Origin: Paralithodes platypus
Lineage: Eukaryota; Arthropoda; Malacostraca; Decapoda; Lithodidae
Reading direction: 5' to 3'
DNA length: 64,000 bases
Assembly: GCA_032716605.1 (NCBI GenBank)
Contig: CM064518.1
Coordinates: 39,425,871 to 39,489,870 of the forward strand
The position numbers and the translations under genes were made by a program. The notes beneath the pieces were generated by a model that saw only the letters and a list, made by a program, of their open reading frames with translations, did no database searches and was not told the DNA's origin. Numbering within the stretch: position 1 is the first letter of the stretch; every line of letters starts with the position of its first letter. Shown one piece after another: positions 46,676 to 57,542 of the stretch.

Positions 46676-47572
46676 TTTGTTTTCTATGTGGATGAGGGAG
46701 ACAAAAGGCAAAACTGCCTGTGACGAGTGCCTCCTCCAGAGTTGAAAAAGTGACAGGGCCAAAATCAAGGAATGTTTGAGCCAAAATGTGTGGACACACG
46801 GAGTTTGAAGTAATTCAAGTCATAGGATGAGGGAAAGACGGATTCAGGGAGAGACTTCCAGAGGTCACCTGTTGAATAAAAGAAACATTGGTAGTATCGT
46901 TTCACAGAGTAGGGGTGGGATTGTGTTGTAAGATGGGTACTACGAACTTTACTTAGAGTAGGTGGTATACACTGAGAGAGCTCTGAGGAACACTGATTGT
47001 TGTAATAGCGATAGAAGAGTGAGAGAGCTGCAACATCGCGGTGAAGAGAGAGAGATTGCAGAGAATCGGCGAGTGGACAGGAGTTAGTGAGACGAAAGGC
47101 TTTCTTTTCTACTTTTTCAAGAAGTGCTGTGTGAGAGGATCCTCCCCACACATGCGAACAATACTCAATACAATGATGCACTGTGCCCCTGTACACAGCA
47201 AGAAGCTGTACAGAGGCATGGATTCAGCAAGGCAGCACAGTTTTTTTAGTACAACAGGAGGAACACCATCCGGTCTGTAAGCCTTCTTAGTATTGAACCC
47301 GGAGAGAGTAGAAATGACATCTTTAGAAGAGATTAGGATGTTAGACATAACTAGGAGAGAGGGGGGTGGAGAAGGAGGAATAGCACCCGAATCATCAAAG
47401 GTGGAGTTTCTAATGAAAGTTTGATCGAAGAGTTCAGCTTTTTCAGAGGAAGAAGTGATAGTTGTGCCATCAGATTGGAAAAGGGAAGGGAAAGAGGAGG
47501 AAGACAAATTGTTGGAGAGGTTTTTGGCTAGATGCCAGAAATCTTGGGAAGAGCCATAGCACTCCCCGGGAG
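46676..47572 (-). pseudogene. LINE-B remnant: internally deleted non-LTR ORF2 with 3' end
   Basis: On the minus strand the 5' part reads GSSQDFWHLAKNLSNN, SDGTTITSSSEKAELFDQTF and KKAYRPDGVPPVVLKKL. These are fingers-region blocks of a LINE reverse transcriptase. It then shifts to a second frame reading VYRGTVHHCIEYCSHVWGGS, ALLEKVEKKAFRLTNSCPL, LSLFYRYYNNQCSSELSQC and DLWKSLPESVFPSSYDL, the post-palm C-terminus. The catalytic palm (including the usual YADD box) is missing at about 47210-47235, where the frame also changes. The 3' UTR (46690-46765) carries the GAGACAAAAGGC...CTGCCTGTGACG block repeated at 34 and 60 kb. Relatives are very common in crustaceans (memory). Not functional. Confidence 0.85.
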
Positions 47573-47594
47573 TAGAGATCCTATAGGATCTCTA
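47573..47594. other. Perfect 22-bp palindrome at the LINE-B 5' breakpoint
   Basis: TAGAGATCCTA followed by its reverse complement TAGGATCTCTA, with CCGGGAG on each outer side (47566-47572 and 47596-47602). It lies exactly where LINE-B homology ends. Confidence 0.95.
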
Positions 47595-47675
47595 TCCGGG
47601 AGTACTGCCTCGGTTGGTGTCTGCAACATCCTCCTCCTATATATGATATATGTTTTCTATTCCCCCCCACCCCCT

Positions 47676-47708
47676 CTCTCTCTCTATCTCACTCTCACTC
47701 TCTCACTC

Positions 47709-47788
<80 letters not shown>
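47676..47788. repeat. (CT)n microsatellite
   Basis: CT dinucleotides with CACTCTCA interruptions in the first 35 bp. Confidence 0.95.
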
Positions 47789-47791
<3 letters not shown>

Positions 47792-47799
47792 GAGCACAA

Positions 47800-48186
47800 A
47801 CTATCGGTGGTAATTGGAGGTAATGCATGGACATAGAGTTGTGTTATATGATATGATGGACGTCATACACTGTGTTATGTTATATTCAGGTTTACAGGCA
47901 ATGCATATGTATTAATGACACTTCTGCATCTATTTATCTATTTACATTTATCACTTTATATAATTATTCACAATATGTAAATCAATTTACAGTATATCCA
48001 ACCATATGCATTGCCTGTACAACATACATATATATATCTATAATACAATTTACACTAATATATGCATTTGCATACACAGTACTTATAGAATACAGTATAT
48101 CCATACATCATATTTAATACGATGAAATTACCTATGTATTATGTCAACCCGTCTGCGTGCAAATGTTTGCAGTTATATGAATACAG

Positions 48187-48222
<36 letters not shown>

Positions 48223-48531
48223 TACCGGTATTTATACAGTACATACAAGTTTAATGACTGCTTCGTCCAGAGGTATTGACAGCTCCCCAAATATTCACAG
48301 TTCTCCAGTCTTCACTTAGTTTTGATCATCCGTTCTCTCCACGCCTACAAACCAACTTAACCTATTCATATGCATCACCTCACTGATAATTCTAATGCTC
48401 AGACGCATTCTTAGTTCCTCACTCAATATCCATATAACCATTTTCTTTTCATTCCTTTCCATTTTTGTATTATCTTTCACTTTGACCGACCACGAGGCTA
48501 ATTTGTCATTACACTCCTAACACACAAGGCA
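47800..48531. other. Unique AT-rich sequence, no gene seen
   Basis: Includes a short TA then GA run at 48190-48221 and the repeated snippet ATGCATTGCCTG / CAGGCAATGCAT in inverted form (47897 and 48005). Nothing else recognised. Confidence 0.5.
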
Positions 48532-48576
48532 TTCTTATAAAATGAATAGTTCTTATAACTATTCATTTTATAAGAA
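48532..48576. other. Perfect 20-bp inverted repeat with 5-bp loop
   Basis: Left arm TTCTTATAAAATGAATAGTT (48532-48551), loop CTTAT, right arm its exact reverse complement (48557-48576). Confidence 0.98.
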
Positions 48577-48789
48577 AGTATGATCATACTGACTAATTTT
48601 TTAAGCAAATAACAGTACTGAAGCTTAATTAAGGATATTCATTTATAATTTACCTTGCTATTCATGTACAAATCACTTCACAACCTAAATCCATTTTCTA
48701 GACATTTCAATACTTAAATACTATTATATAACCTGCGGTCAAAACATCAACCTAGTACTACCACTGGCTACTACATAATGTATGAAATA

Positions 48790-48935
48790 CATGTTATGTA
48801 TTCAGGAGTAAAAATACGGAACACCTTGTCAGATACGTTTTGAGAATGCCGTTAGTCTGACAACATTTAGAAAACAAGTGAAAATACACTTGCTGTCAAA
48901 AACTACATGTACCGGTAACTAAAATATTATATATT
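48790..48935 (+). pseudogene. LINE-E remnant: C-terminal tip of a non-LTR ORF2
   Basis: On the plus strand, YSGVKIRNTLSDT reads in one frame and, after a frame change, NAVSLTTFRKQVKIHLLSKT in another. This fits the '(G)vkIWNsLp...tFk..vK.hLl' end of CR1/L2-type elements (family knowledge). Stops at TGA (48840) and frameshifts show decay. No catalytic part. Confidence 0.6.
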
Positions 48936-49084
48936 GAAACTTATATGTATTGTATTATAGGGATATGCATTATTACAAATGACTCATATATTGTATTTCT
49001 TTTTAAGTCTGCATTGAAGTTCATGCTTACCTGACCAGTCTATCATTTGTTTGTGTTTGTCTTTATGATGTATATATTTACTGA

Positions 49085-49612
49085 AATGGCAAGAGACAAT
49101 TTTGTCTTTTATCTTTATCTTTACTATCTGCGATAGGAAGTAGGTCATCTGCATGTAACAACTCCCACGGGAGTCCTGTTCTAAAGTCCCTAGACAGTGC
49201 CTCCTGAACCAAGGCAAACAGCAATGGACTCAGGAGTGAGCCTTGTTGAACACCAACTTTCACGGGGATTTCTTTGGTCAAGCCCCCATTTACTCTAGCT
49301 GCTGCCCGTGACCTCTCATACATTTTCATTATCACACGCACCAACCATTTCTTTGCTTCAGGTTTTCTCATGGCCCACTGTATAACCTCTCTGGAAACCC
49401 TGTAAAATGCCCTCTCCAGGTCTACAAATACTAGGTATAACACGCTGTTCTTTTCTTAAGAACCTCTCCTGCAGGTGCCTAAGACTGAAGATATCATCTT
49501 TAGCATGGTCAAGTATATTCAGGCCCCTATAGTTTCCCCTATCTAAGAAACCACTCTTGCCTTTGTATATATGTCTATCACACTTTTCTGCCACGCATCA
49601 GGAATTGTATCC
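49085..49612 (-). pseudogene. LINE-C remnant: reverse transcriptase palm region
   Basis: On the minus strand: IPDAWQKSVID, then after a frameshift HIYKGKSGFLDRGNYRGLNI, then DIFSLRHLQERFL. After another frameshift it reads LYLVFVDLERAFYRVSREV, QWAMRKPEAKKWLVRVIMK, VKVGVQQGSLLSPLLFALVQ and ELLHADDLLPIADS. These are palm motifs of a LINE reverse transcriptase. The catalytic box is HADD where YADD is usual. About 45 residues between 'GLNILD' and 'DIFSLRHLQ' seem deleted. Homology ends at 'IADS', followed by AAAGATAAAGATAAA. At least two frameshifts (near 49450 and 49600). Not functional. Confidence 0.85.
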
Positions 49613-50400
49613 TACTTTATGATAGCATTATAGGTAGTGCCAACGAACTTGACAATTATCTCGATACCTGACCTCTTCATAACTCAAAAGGACCTTGAGC
49701 AAACTGGCTGTAAATTTACACACCTATTTCCTGGTGGACTCTTCCCAAATGATAGAAATGTCAGCCCGATTGTTTTCATTCATTTTGAGTTATAAGAAGT
49801 TAAGGGGTCTAGATTATTGCCAAGTTCGTTGGCGCTACCTATAATCAGCTCCATGACCAGTCTTGCACCTATTTTCTAGCTGCCTTTAGCTTCTATGCGA
49901 CTATGCTGAAGCTTCCAGCGGCTCTCCCAGTCATCATTTTATCTATAGCAATGTTCACGGCATCAAATCCTATATCTGGGGGGGGGGGGGGGGCTGTATT
50001 TCAAGTGCAGTGCTGAGCAGTTCTCTGTTCTTTTCAAACTCTACATTTAGCCTTCTTTCATAATACACCATCTATTCCTCTCTGATTTCGATTTATGTAT
50101 AAACAGTCACACCAATATCATTATTTATACAATGTTCGCCAACAACGTCCATACTACAAGCCTTCACACTCCTAGCTAGTTAAACATATTATTGTTATTA
50201 TTTATGCTACACGCTTGTTCTATTACACTATCCTGTATGCATTTCTTTGCCCTGTAGAAACATTACTTTCTCTCATTGAAAGCAGCTTCAACATCGATAT
50301 ACCACCACAAAGAAATCTAATGTACGAGGGTGGACCTAATGTTTTGTCACAAACTATGTCTGAGGCAACAATTAAGCTACGTTCTATAAAGTGTGTGTAA
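49613..50400. other. Unique sequence with a short inverted duplication
   Basis: ATTATAGGTAGTGCCAACGA at 49628 recurs inverted at about 49830-49850 (GTTGGCGCTACCTATAAT), with CATAACTCAAAA / TTTTGAGTTATAA also inverted between. It may be a decayed fold-back element of about 225 bp (49625-49850). A 14-G run lies at 49979-49993. No gene seen. Confidence 0.55.
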
Positions 50401-50401
50401 G

Positions 50402-50476
<75 letters not shown>

Positions 50477-50491
50477 GTATATACATATACA

Positions 50492-50547
<56 letters not shown>
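50402..50547. repeat. (TA)n array
   Basis: TA dinucleotides with ATGTATATGTATATACATAT in the middle (50470-50492), which makes the whole array roughly palindromic. Confidence 0.95.
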
Positions 50548-50551
<4 letters not shown>

Positions 50552-51110
50552 CGTTTGGTATATTTAAATTATGCAATATATATTTTCGTGCAATTACTTA
50601 TTCATTTAAGTTTCTCATAAGTTTAATTGCAGCACATTTATTAATTCCTGTGTTCTGAATTTCCACTTCTTTGTTTGTCATAAATTTGCGTTTGAGCTGC
50701 ATTATATTTTCTATTCGTAATGTATTTGTAATTTATAGTCAATCGATCTTTGTGTAGGTCTATTTACTTCATAATAATTATAATTATGATTTTATATTTC
50801 CTCTTATTTATTTTCAGTGCATTACGATTCGCAATATTTACTTCAGTTATGTAATTGCACTGAAAACATATGTAAGTTTAGTTCTTACTCTAGCGTTCTT
50901 AATTTCCTCTACTTATACTGATCTTTTGTTTGATATATCATTTATTGCATCATTTTCTTGTGTATTTCCCCTGCTTTGTTTTCTTATCGTCTATGTCCTG
51001 TATTGTTTCTCTGTTTTTTAATCATTATTTTTCTTCTTCTTCTGTTCGACTTTTCCACTTGTCTTTATTCTCGCTATTTCCTTCCTTTTCTGTCTGATCT
51101 TTTGTGCCTC
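50548..51110. other. T-rich unique sequence, no gene seen
   Basis: Nothing recognised. Confidence 0.5.
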
Positions 51111-51143
51111 CTTTTGTGTCGTGTTTGTGTGTGTGTGTGTATG

Positions 51144-51148
<5 letters not shown>

Positions 51149-51204
<56 letters not shown>

Positions 51205-51347
51205 CATACATTTACATAGATACACTGGCCACACAGATCTTACGATTCCTGCGAGGTTGCCTGGACTTAATCCTAGTACAGATACCAACCCTAAGAGAAA
51301 GTGGAAGGAAAGGATAGGAAAGATGAAGGCTATCTCCCCACCCTCCG

Positions 51348-51410
<63 letters not shown>
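51149..51410 (-). mobile_element. CT-tailed repeat (LINE-F 3' end family) between GA tracts
   Basis: (GA)n at 51149-51200, the shared 145-bp block at 51201-51348 (minus orientation: CTTTCCTATCCTTTCCTTCC to CTATGTAAATG), then (GA)n at 51356-51410. The long tract on the 3' side of the element continues its CT tail. Confidence 0.75.
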
Positions 51411-51412
<2 letters not shown>

Positions 51413-51474
51413 CTTAAGCCAATGCTGCCAATACGAAGTGAAATTAATACTAGTATTTAATAACAATGCTAACA

Positions 51475-51850
51475 ATGATAATAATAATAATAACTATTAT
51501 TATCATAAATATCAAACAGGTACACCATACTAATAATGATGATGGAATCAACAAAATCATCCTCACATTAACTATAACAAAACTGCTACTACTACTAATA
51601 ATAATAATATTAATTATTGTAATGAGACAACGAATAGAAATAGCAAAATATCATATGTAGGAAAAGTCGTGTATTAAGCAAGGAAGAGCAAAACAAAAAA
51701 AAAAAAAAAAATTACGCACCCACCCACACACACACCTACATCCCCCTCCTGTCTACACACCCACCCACACACCTACATCCCCCTCCACCCGGCCCCCTCC
51801 TGTCTACACACCCACCCACACAATTCCCTAACCCAGCACCATAAAAAACA
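51475..51850. repeat. ATT/ATG-rich stretch, A run and CACCCACACAC repeats
   Basis: TAA/TAC-type degenerate trinucleotides at 51477-51615, A18 at 51693-51710, then two units of CCCACCCACACACCTACATC with CCCCTCCTGTCTACACACC. Confidence 0.75.
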
Positions 51851-52139
51851 CGTCACGCCTATTCCACAGCCCACATACAAACAGCTAGGTATACAGATCA
51901 CGCCCACACCTCACCCTGTAATGCATGTATACCCTAACGATTAAAGTGGGTATCCATGGAGCTTATTATTCCAGTAAACTAATGCATCAATCTTCGCTGC
52001 GGGTAATGTATGTATGATGGAGGGCGGGGAGGTATTTATTTATTTATTTATTGTTTTTTTTATTATTTTTTTGACTAGTAAAATCTGTCATGAAAACGGG
52101 TTTGAGACTCATATTTGTTGAGAGCGTGTGGGTGTGCTG

Positions 52140-52184
<45 letters not shown>

Positions 52185-52330
52185 CGTTTATAAGTGTGAA
52201 TTTGCTAGTGGATTTGTGCGTAGTTTTGCTTTTCTGTCTGTATTTATGACTGTGCTTTAGGATTTGTGTGTGTATGCGTGTGTTCTAGGATATGTATGTG
52301 TGTGTGTGTGTGCGTGTGTGTCAGAGAGAG
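51851..52330. other. Unique sequence with TTTA and GT runs
   Basis: (TTTA)n at 52033-52052, (GT)n at 52139-52182 and further TGTG runs to 52320. No gene seen. Confidence 0.6.
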
Positions 52331-52600
52331 AGTTACATTGATACACATTACACAGATTGCACAGACCTTGCGCCTCTAATCGACAGTCCGGAATTAGATT
52401 TTTTTTACAGGGAAATCATAGAAAAGAACGAAGTTGAGAAATAGTGTATGCTACTGATACTAAACGTAACTGATATTTCTTTACCTAAAATACTCCAACC
52501 TCCTCGAAATGGATGTCTAGCCTCTTTTTGAATGTGTTAATTGTATTATATTGTACCACTTCCTCCAGCAAATTATTCCACTCGTTGGCCAAACTGTAGG
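52331..52600 (-). pseudogene. LINE-F remnant: ORF2 C-terminus and 3' UTR between GA tracts
   Basis: On the minus strand, from 52600 to the stop at 52485-52487: SLANEWNNLLEEVVQYNT, then INTFKKRLDIHFEEVGVF. This is the 'WN.LPeeVV...vntFK.RLD' end of CR1/Jockey-type ORF2 (family knowledge). The 3' UTR continues to GCAAGGTCTGTGCAATCTG, then GTATCAATGTAA, then CTCTCTCTC at 52322-52331. That resembles the AAGGTCTGTGTGGTCAGTG...TGTAAAT-(CT)n end of the CT-tailed repeats. The 5' break is at the 90-bp GA tract (52601). Bounded by GA on both sides. Confidence 0.7.

Positions 52601-52695
<95 letters not shown>
52601..52695. repeat. (GA)n microsatellite
   Basis: Pure GA tract followed by (CCTG)4. Confidence 0.98.
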
Positions 52696-52697
<2 letters not shown>

Positions 52698-52883
52698 TGC
52701 CTGCCTGCCTGTCAGTTAGCATTGATTGATATATTATTAATAATCTTCGGGCAGTAATGTATAAATGTCCTGAACAAAATATAAGTTATTCATGAGGGCC
52801 CAATTGGGATAATGTTTGAACTGTCGGTTATATTACTATACATTTTGACTTATAATCGAAGCCCCTTAATTGATTTAATGTTA

Positions 52884-53030
52884 TAATTATTATTATATTA
52901 TTATTATTATTACTATTATTATTATTATTATTATTAATATTATTATTATTATTATTATTGTTATAATTAATATTATTATTATTTATTATCATTATTTATT
53001 TTATTATTAATATAATTTTTAATATTTATA
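52884..53030. repeat. (TTA)n degenerate array
   Basis: ATT/TTA trinucleotides with AATATT and TTTATT variants. Confidence 0.9.
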
Positions 53031-54337
53031 TTAATATCAGAATTAGGCCTAGTTTGTTTTATTTATTATATTTTTCTCAGCACTTAATCGTCTTTCTTAT
53101 TTCATTCTGGGAAGGGTCAGTCCGGTAATAGGTGTGGAAATTGGCAGCCCATTTATTCTAGTACTTTGTGAGATACAGAGGTCAGGGGTCACTAGTTCTG
53201 GGCTACTACTTGGAACAGGGTAGAGTATTCACGGCAATGTGAATTTTCTTCCTACGAATACAGTATATACTATCAGTCGAAAAGAATATAATCAGAGAAT
53301 GCCCCAAATATATACATGCGAGACCGAAGGAACAATAGGTGTGTCCTAAATTATTTAGTATGTTAGGTTATGTAATATACACAACCAAGACGAATGAATT
53401 ATTTTATTGAGATTGAAATGGTAGTTATATATATGGCTGCAATATTATTTGATATTAAGTGTTCTTTTATTATTAGTGAGGAAATGAGCTAAATTAGTAA
53501 TCTTCTTTGTGCATTGTTGGTTTTCTCTTGGATTATTTTGTTGTTTGTTTGTCTCACCTTGTATCGTTCATAATTTCCTTCTCTTTATGATCTGCTTATT
53601 ACCGTCGTCTGTTACCTTTGTAGTCTGTGGTGTTTTAATTACTGTTATTGTGTTCTTCGTCTTGAACATCCGTATATCTTTTTTCTCTTTATTAGTATCT
53701 TTACCTTCAACTTCCTAGAAAAATACATATATTAAAAAGATTTGTAATTTGGACTAGTCACTAGCCTATCTGACGTCTTGGGAGGCTTCGTTTCATGATT
53801 ACTAATTTATAGTTTTCTTGATTTGACCATTTGCGAGCTATTTATTTTTAGTTTGCTCCCTAGACTAAAAATAACGCCTCCCCAGACCTCCTTCAAGCAA
53901 AGTATTACCCCCCCCCCCAATAAAACTCCTACCAGCTACAATTCTACATTTTTGGCGAATGCCTGTGTTTCGTAAACTGCAGACTCTCCTACAATATACC
54001 GATACTTGAATGAGGCGAGATGTGTTATAACCGACAAACAATTAGGGTCAAACGTGCTAATAAATGTAGCGAACAGGGATGGGGACGATTAAATAGGGTT
54101 AAGGAATGGCTGAGAGGGGGTTATGGATCTGTGGTAATAATAATCTCACTGACTGATGGTCTATTCCTGGTACACCCGTATTGAGGGATGAGCCTTTACA
54201 GGAATGGATCCATTTCACCTAGGTAAAACATTATTGGGAAGCAGCTCGTCTTTCTTCATGTTATTTTGTGTATCCTTAGTCAGTTATAAAAGGCTTAGGA
54301 AATACCTCTAGTAATTAAATTTGTAAAATATATCTCG
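53031..54337. other. Unique sequence with a MITE-2-like snippet
   Basis: TTTAGTTTGCTCCCTAGACT and GCCTCCCCAGACCTCC at 53847-53893 resemble 60036-60080 and the flank of the MITE-2 fragment at 54480, so an old TTAA element is likely. A C run lies at 53909-53918. No gene seen. A 69-codon frame at 53509 has no recognisable motif. Confidence 0.45.
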
Positions 54338-54424
54338 GTAATCCCTTTCATTCCCACAGCTCATGAAATTCATCTAATAATAGCCAGAATATAATGAGAT
54401 AATACGCCATGGTAAAGGGATAAT
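54338..54424. mobile_element. MITE-1, internally deleted (87 bp)
   Basis: TAATCCCTTTCATTCCCACA at the left, and AATAGCCAGAATATAATGAG to CCATGGTAAAGGGATAA at the right. The middle is missing. Confidence 0.6.
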
Positions 54425-54479
54425 CATGAACGGCCACCTACACATCCTAAAATAGCCTTTCATGTATATAATATATATT

Positions 54480-54640
54480 CTTCTAGTTTCCTCCCTAGAC
54501 CTCCATCACACTTTAAAAAACAACCCCTAGACCCCCTTTCAAGATAATTTTGTAATTTTTTCGGTAGAAAGATATCCCAGCCGAAGGCCGATTTCTCCTA
54601 AAACTACAGGCTCGCTTTCGCTCGCCAGTTATAGTATTTA
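54480..54640. mobile_element. MITE-2 fragment, subfamily B
   Basis: CTCCCTAGACCTCCATCACA, then CCCCCTTTCAAGATAA, TTTTTCGGTAGAAA, a weakened hairpin GCCGAAGGC (54580-54588) and CAGGCTCGCTTTCGCTCGCC. Both ends are missing. Confidence 0.75.
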
Positions 54641-55258
54641 GAAGGGTTTTTAGTACTATTAATATGCTTAGTGATATATACGGGAGTTATGATTAGTATT
54701 ATTTGTATCATTTAGCAGGGTTTATTAGAACGTTATTATTATTATTATATAGAAGAGATTATATATTTGTAATATCAGCATTAGTTAGAAGGCTTTATTT
54801 GTATTATTAGTATTAGTTAGAAGAGTTTATTAGAGTTATTAATATTGTGTAAAGGGATTGATTAGTAATATTTATAAATCGTAATAGTGATTATATAAAT
54901 GTAATGATAATGATGGTAATCAAACGATTATTAATGAGAACTGCTTATACGATTGAAAAACAATTCAAGGTAAATAATAGGTAACTCAAATACAGTTGGG
55001 TATATTGATATAATTTAGCATTTAGCCTCATGTTAGATGGGCTTATTACCAATATGTTTTTAAAGGTTTGATTATTATGAACAACTCTCTGTATTACAAT
55101 TAGTATACTTTTTTAATTAGTGATATTTTTACAGTTAGGCCTAACTAGATTTCAACATACAGTACATAAATAATAATAAGGTTGATGAATTTACATATTT
55201 AAATGTCGGTACCGAATATAATGGTTATTGCCGTACACAGTCACACAACACACCATAA
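54641..55258. other. AT-rich unique sequence, no gene seen
   Basis: TTATTAGAA/TTAGTATTAGTTAGAAG-like imperfect repeats at 54700-54860. Nothing else recognised. Confidence 0.5.
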
Positions 55259-55521
55259 AGTTCACAGCTCAATAGGTGGCGTTCTGAGAGTGAAGGTCTG
55301 AGTCTGGACGGTGAGACAGTGAAGCACTTGAACGATGCAACCAGCCGCTTCAGAGATGGAGCTGCTTCGAGCCATGAATGGATGCTTCACATGTCTCACT
55401 CCCCAGACTGGAACAAGACTTCACGGGCTTCACCGCGTTGAGCGGTGGAATGTACAGGCTCTCAGCCTATGCCCGAAAGGGAGTAGTTGGAATATAGAAA
55501 AAAAAAACAAAAAAAAAAAAC
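55259..55521 (+). mobile_element. Poly(A)-tailed SINE-like element, copy 2
   Basis: GTTCACAGCTCAATAGGTGG to GGGAGTAGTTGGAATATAG and an A-rich tail (AAAAAACAAAAAA). Same element as 15821-16093, in opposite orientation. A one-base insertion near 55377 shifts any frame relative to the other copy. Confidence 0.75.
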
Positions 55522-55529
55522 ATAAATAA

Positions 55530-56695
55530 CATGGTAATGACAATTATATAGCTTTGTAACTTAGTAGCTTCCTTCTGGTAGCCACTATAATAACTTTGTA
55601 CTTGTTATAATGGTAGCGGTTATCGCTTGCCACCACCCAATTATATGTAATAACCTAATGGGCAGTCAGAATTTACACACAAATCAATCAGCCTGGTATT
55701 TATTAATAAGGTATTTGTAGAATCAGCACCAACAGAGCAGGACAAAATAGCAACATGTGTTAATAATGCTATCTTGAAATACCCAGGAACAAATTGTATA
55801 TCACAGCATTCAGTAATTATTCAATAGAAGTAATCGGCAGTATTAATCAATAGGTGTATATGGTGGAGTGGTGAATGATTCTATTAAAGTCTCAATATGT
55901 GGACTCTGAATTCTGGTTAATAAAGTGCCCTAAGGAGCGGGACACCTCTGGTTGTGTGAGAGGTGTGTGGGAAAGTCCATGAATGTTCTCCAGTATCGTG
56001 GAAACACCGCGACCTATGCCCGTGTCTACTTCCGTGACCATATTTAGTCCGAATGTGAATAATGCAGAACATGCAAATTCAAGGTGGTGGTGTAAAGGAA
56101 ATATGATTCAGCATACATTATTCATTAGAATACCGATAGCTCAGCGTAGAACGTCCTGTTCACCACACTCAAATACCAGAGTACACTCGTATACCAATAG
56201 TCAAGTTACCAAACATAAAATAGGATATATCTATATAAAAAATAATGAGGAAACTAGTATAATCATAGAAATATATTGTATGACAGCTTTGGTTGAAAAA
56301 AATAAATAAATAAATATACATGCTAAAATCATATAGAAATTAAAGTAAAAATCCGTGTTGTTCGCCTCCCAAAATAATTTCCAACACTTTTCATCATAAT
56401 ATCGTCGCACTCAAAAAAACTCCAAACATAATCCTCTCCACTTTTCCCATAAACTCTTCTACCTAGTGCCCTCCCCCTCCCCCCCCCCCATTCCCCCCTA
56501 GACACACCCTCCACCCCCTCTTCCCGCTCCCCCAGTTTCCCACCCCCCCTAAAAAAGCGAGTTTCACCTCCACTGAATATTTACTTGACGAATTAAATAA
56601 ACAAATAAAAAAGTTTGTGACGTGCCAGGGGTGAAGTTTAAATTCGGTAAAATGCGACCCAGAAACTTTAATTACTGGGCAATATACTTTTGTTG
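55530..56695. other. Unique sequence, no gene seen
   Basis: 56455-56560 is C/T-rich with two C runs. The 108-codon frame at 55983-56309 has no recognised motif. Confidence 0.45.
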
Positions 56696-56699
56696 TGGA

Positions 56700-56723
56700 A
56701 GAGAGAGAGAGAGAGAGAGAGAG

Positions 56724-56792
<69 letters not shown>

Positions 56793-56846
56793 CATATATA
56801 TATATATATATATTTATACAGTATATATACGGTATATAATTATATA

Positions 56847-56922
<76 letters not shown>
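56700..56922. repeat. (GA)n then (TA)n array
   Basis: GA at 56700-56724, TA from 56726, interrupted at 56785-56850 by TACAGTATATATACGGTATA-like sequence. Confidence 0.95.
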
Positions 56923-56926
<4 letters not shown>

Positions 56927-56929
56927 TTC

Positions 56930-57540
56930 TCAAACCATTATTTACGAATTAACCATAGATATAACCTTTTACTAGAGAAATCACGGTATTTTAGTACTTA
57001 TATAATAATTGTATATAATGTTGTGTAATGCAACAAACACTATTCTCAAGATTAATTCTAGTTGATATGAATTGTTTAAGCTATCTTATAATATGAACTA
57101 TCCCTGCATTACTGTAGTGGTTTGTTTTATGGTGGTATCTTCTTCCGTCAATGTTTACTGGCAATTGTATTCTGGCATCTTCAAATTTTAAGATATATCA
57201 GAAATCAACCACCTACCATAATCTACCTTCAGTCTTGTTTCCGATTGCAATGTGGAAGAGCATCGAAAATTCCTGGAATAAGTGCTCGTGTGACACCAGT
57301 GTTACTGATCGAGTCCCTGTACTAAGTTGGGTACCGAGAAGGTCATCTAACAAGGCCAACTGTACAGTCTGTCTTCCTTCAATTTGACCAACATTGATTA
57401 ACACTAGATAATCTGACGTTTTGGTGGGCTAGTGAGATTTGTATGCAAGGTAATTTTCGAACCATCTATTATAGCTTGCCCTATAGACCAATAAAACAAC
57501 GGAACGCTTATTAATTGTCAAACAACAACAACCAGACCAC
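56930..57540. other. Unique sequence, no gene seen
   Basis: 57120-57390 is of higher complexity and open in several frames, with no motif recognised. On minus, the ORF around 57213-57404 (TRSVTLVSHEHLFQEFSML) hints at an old mobile element but is not assignable. Confidence 0.4.
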
Positions 57541-57542
57541 CT

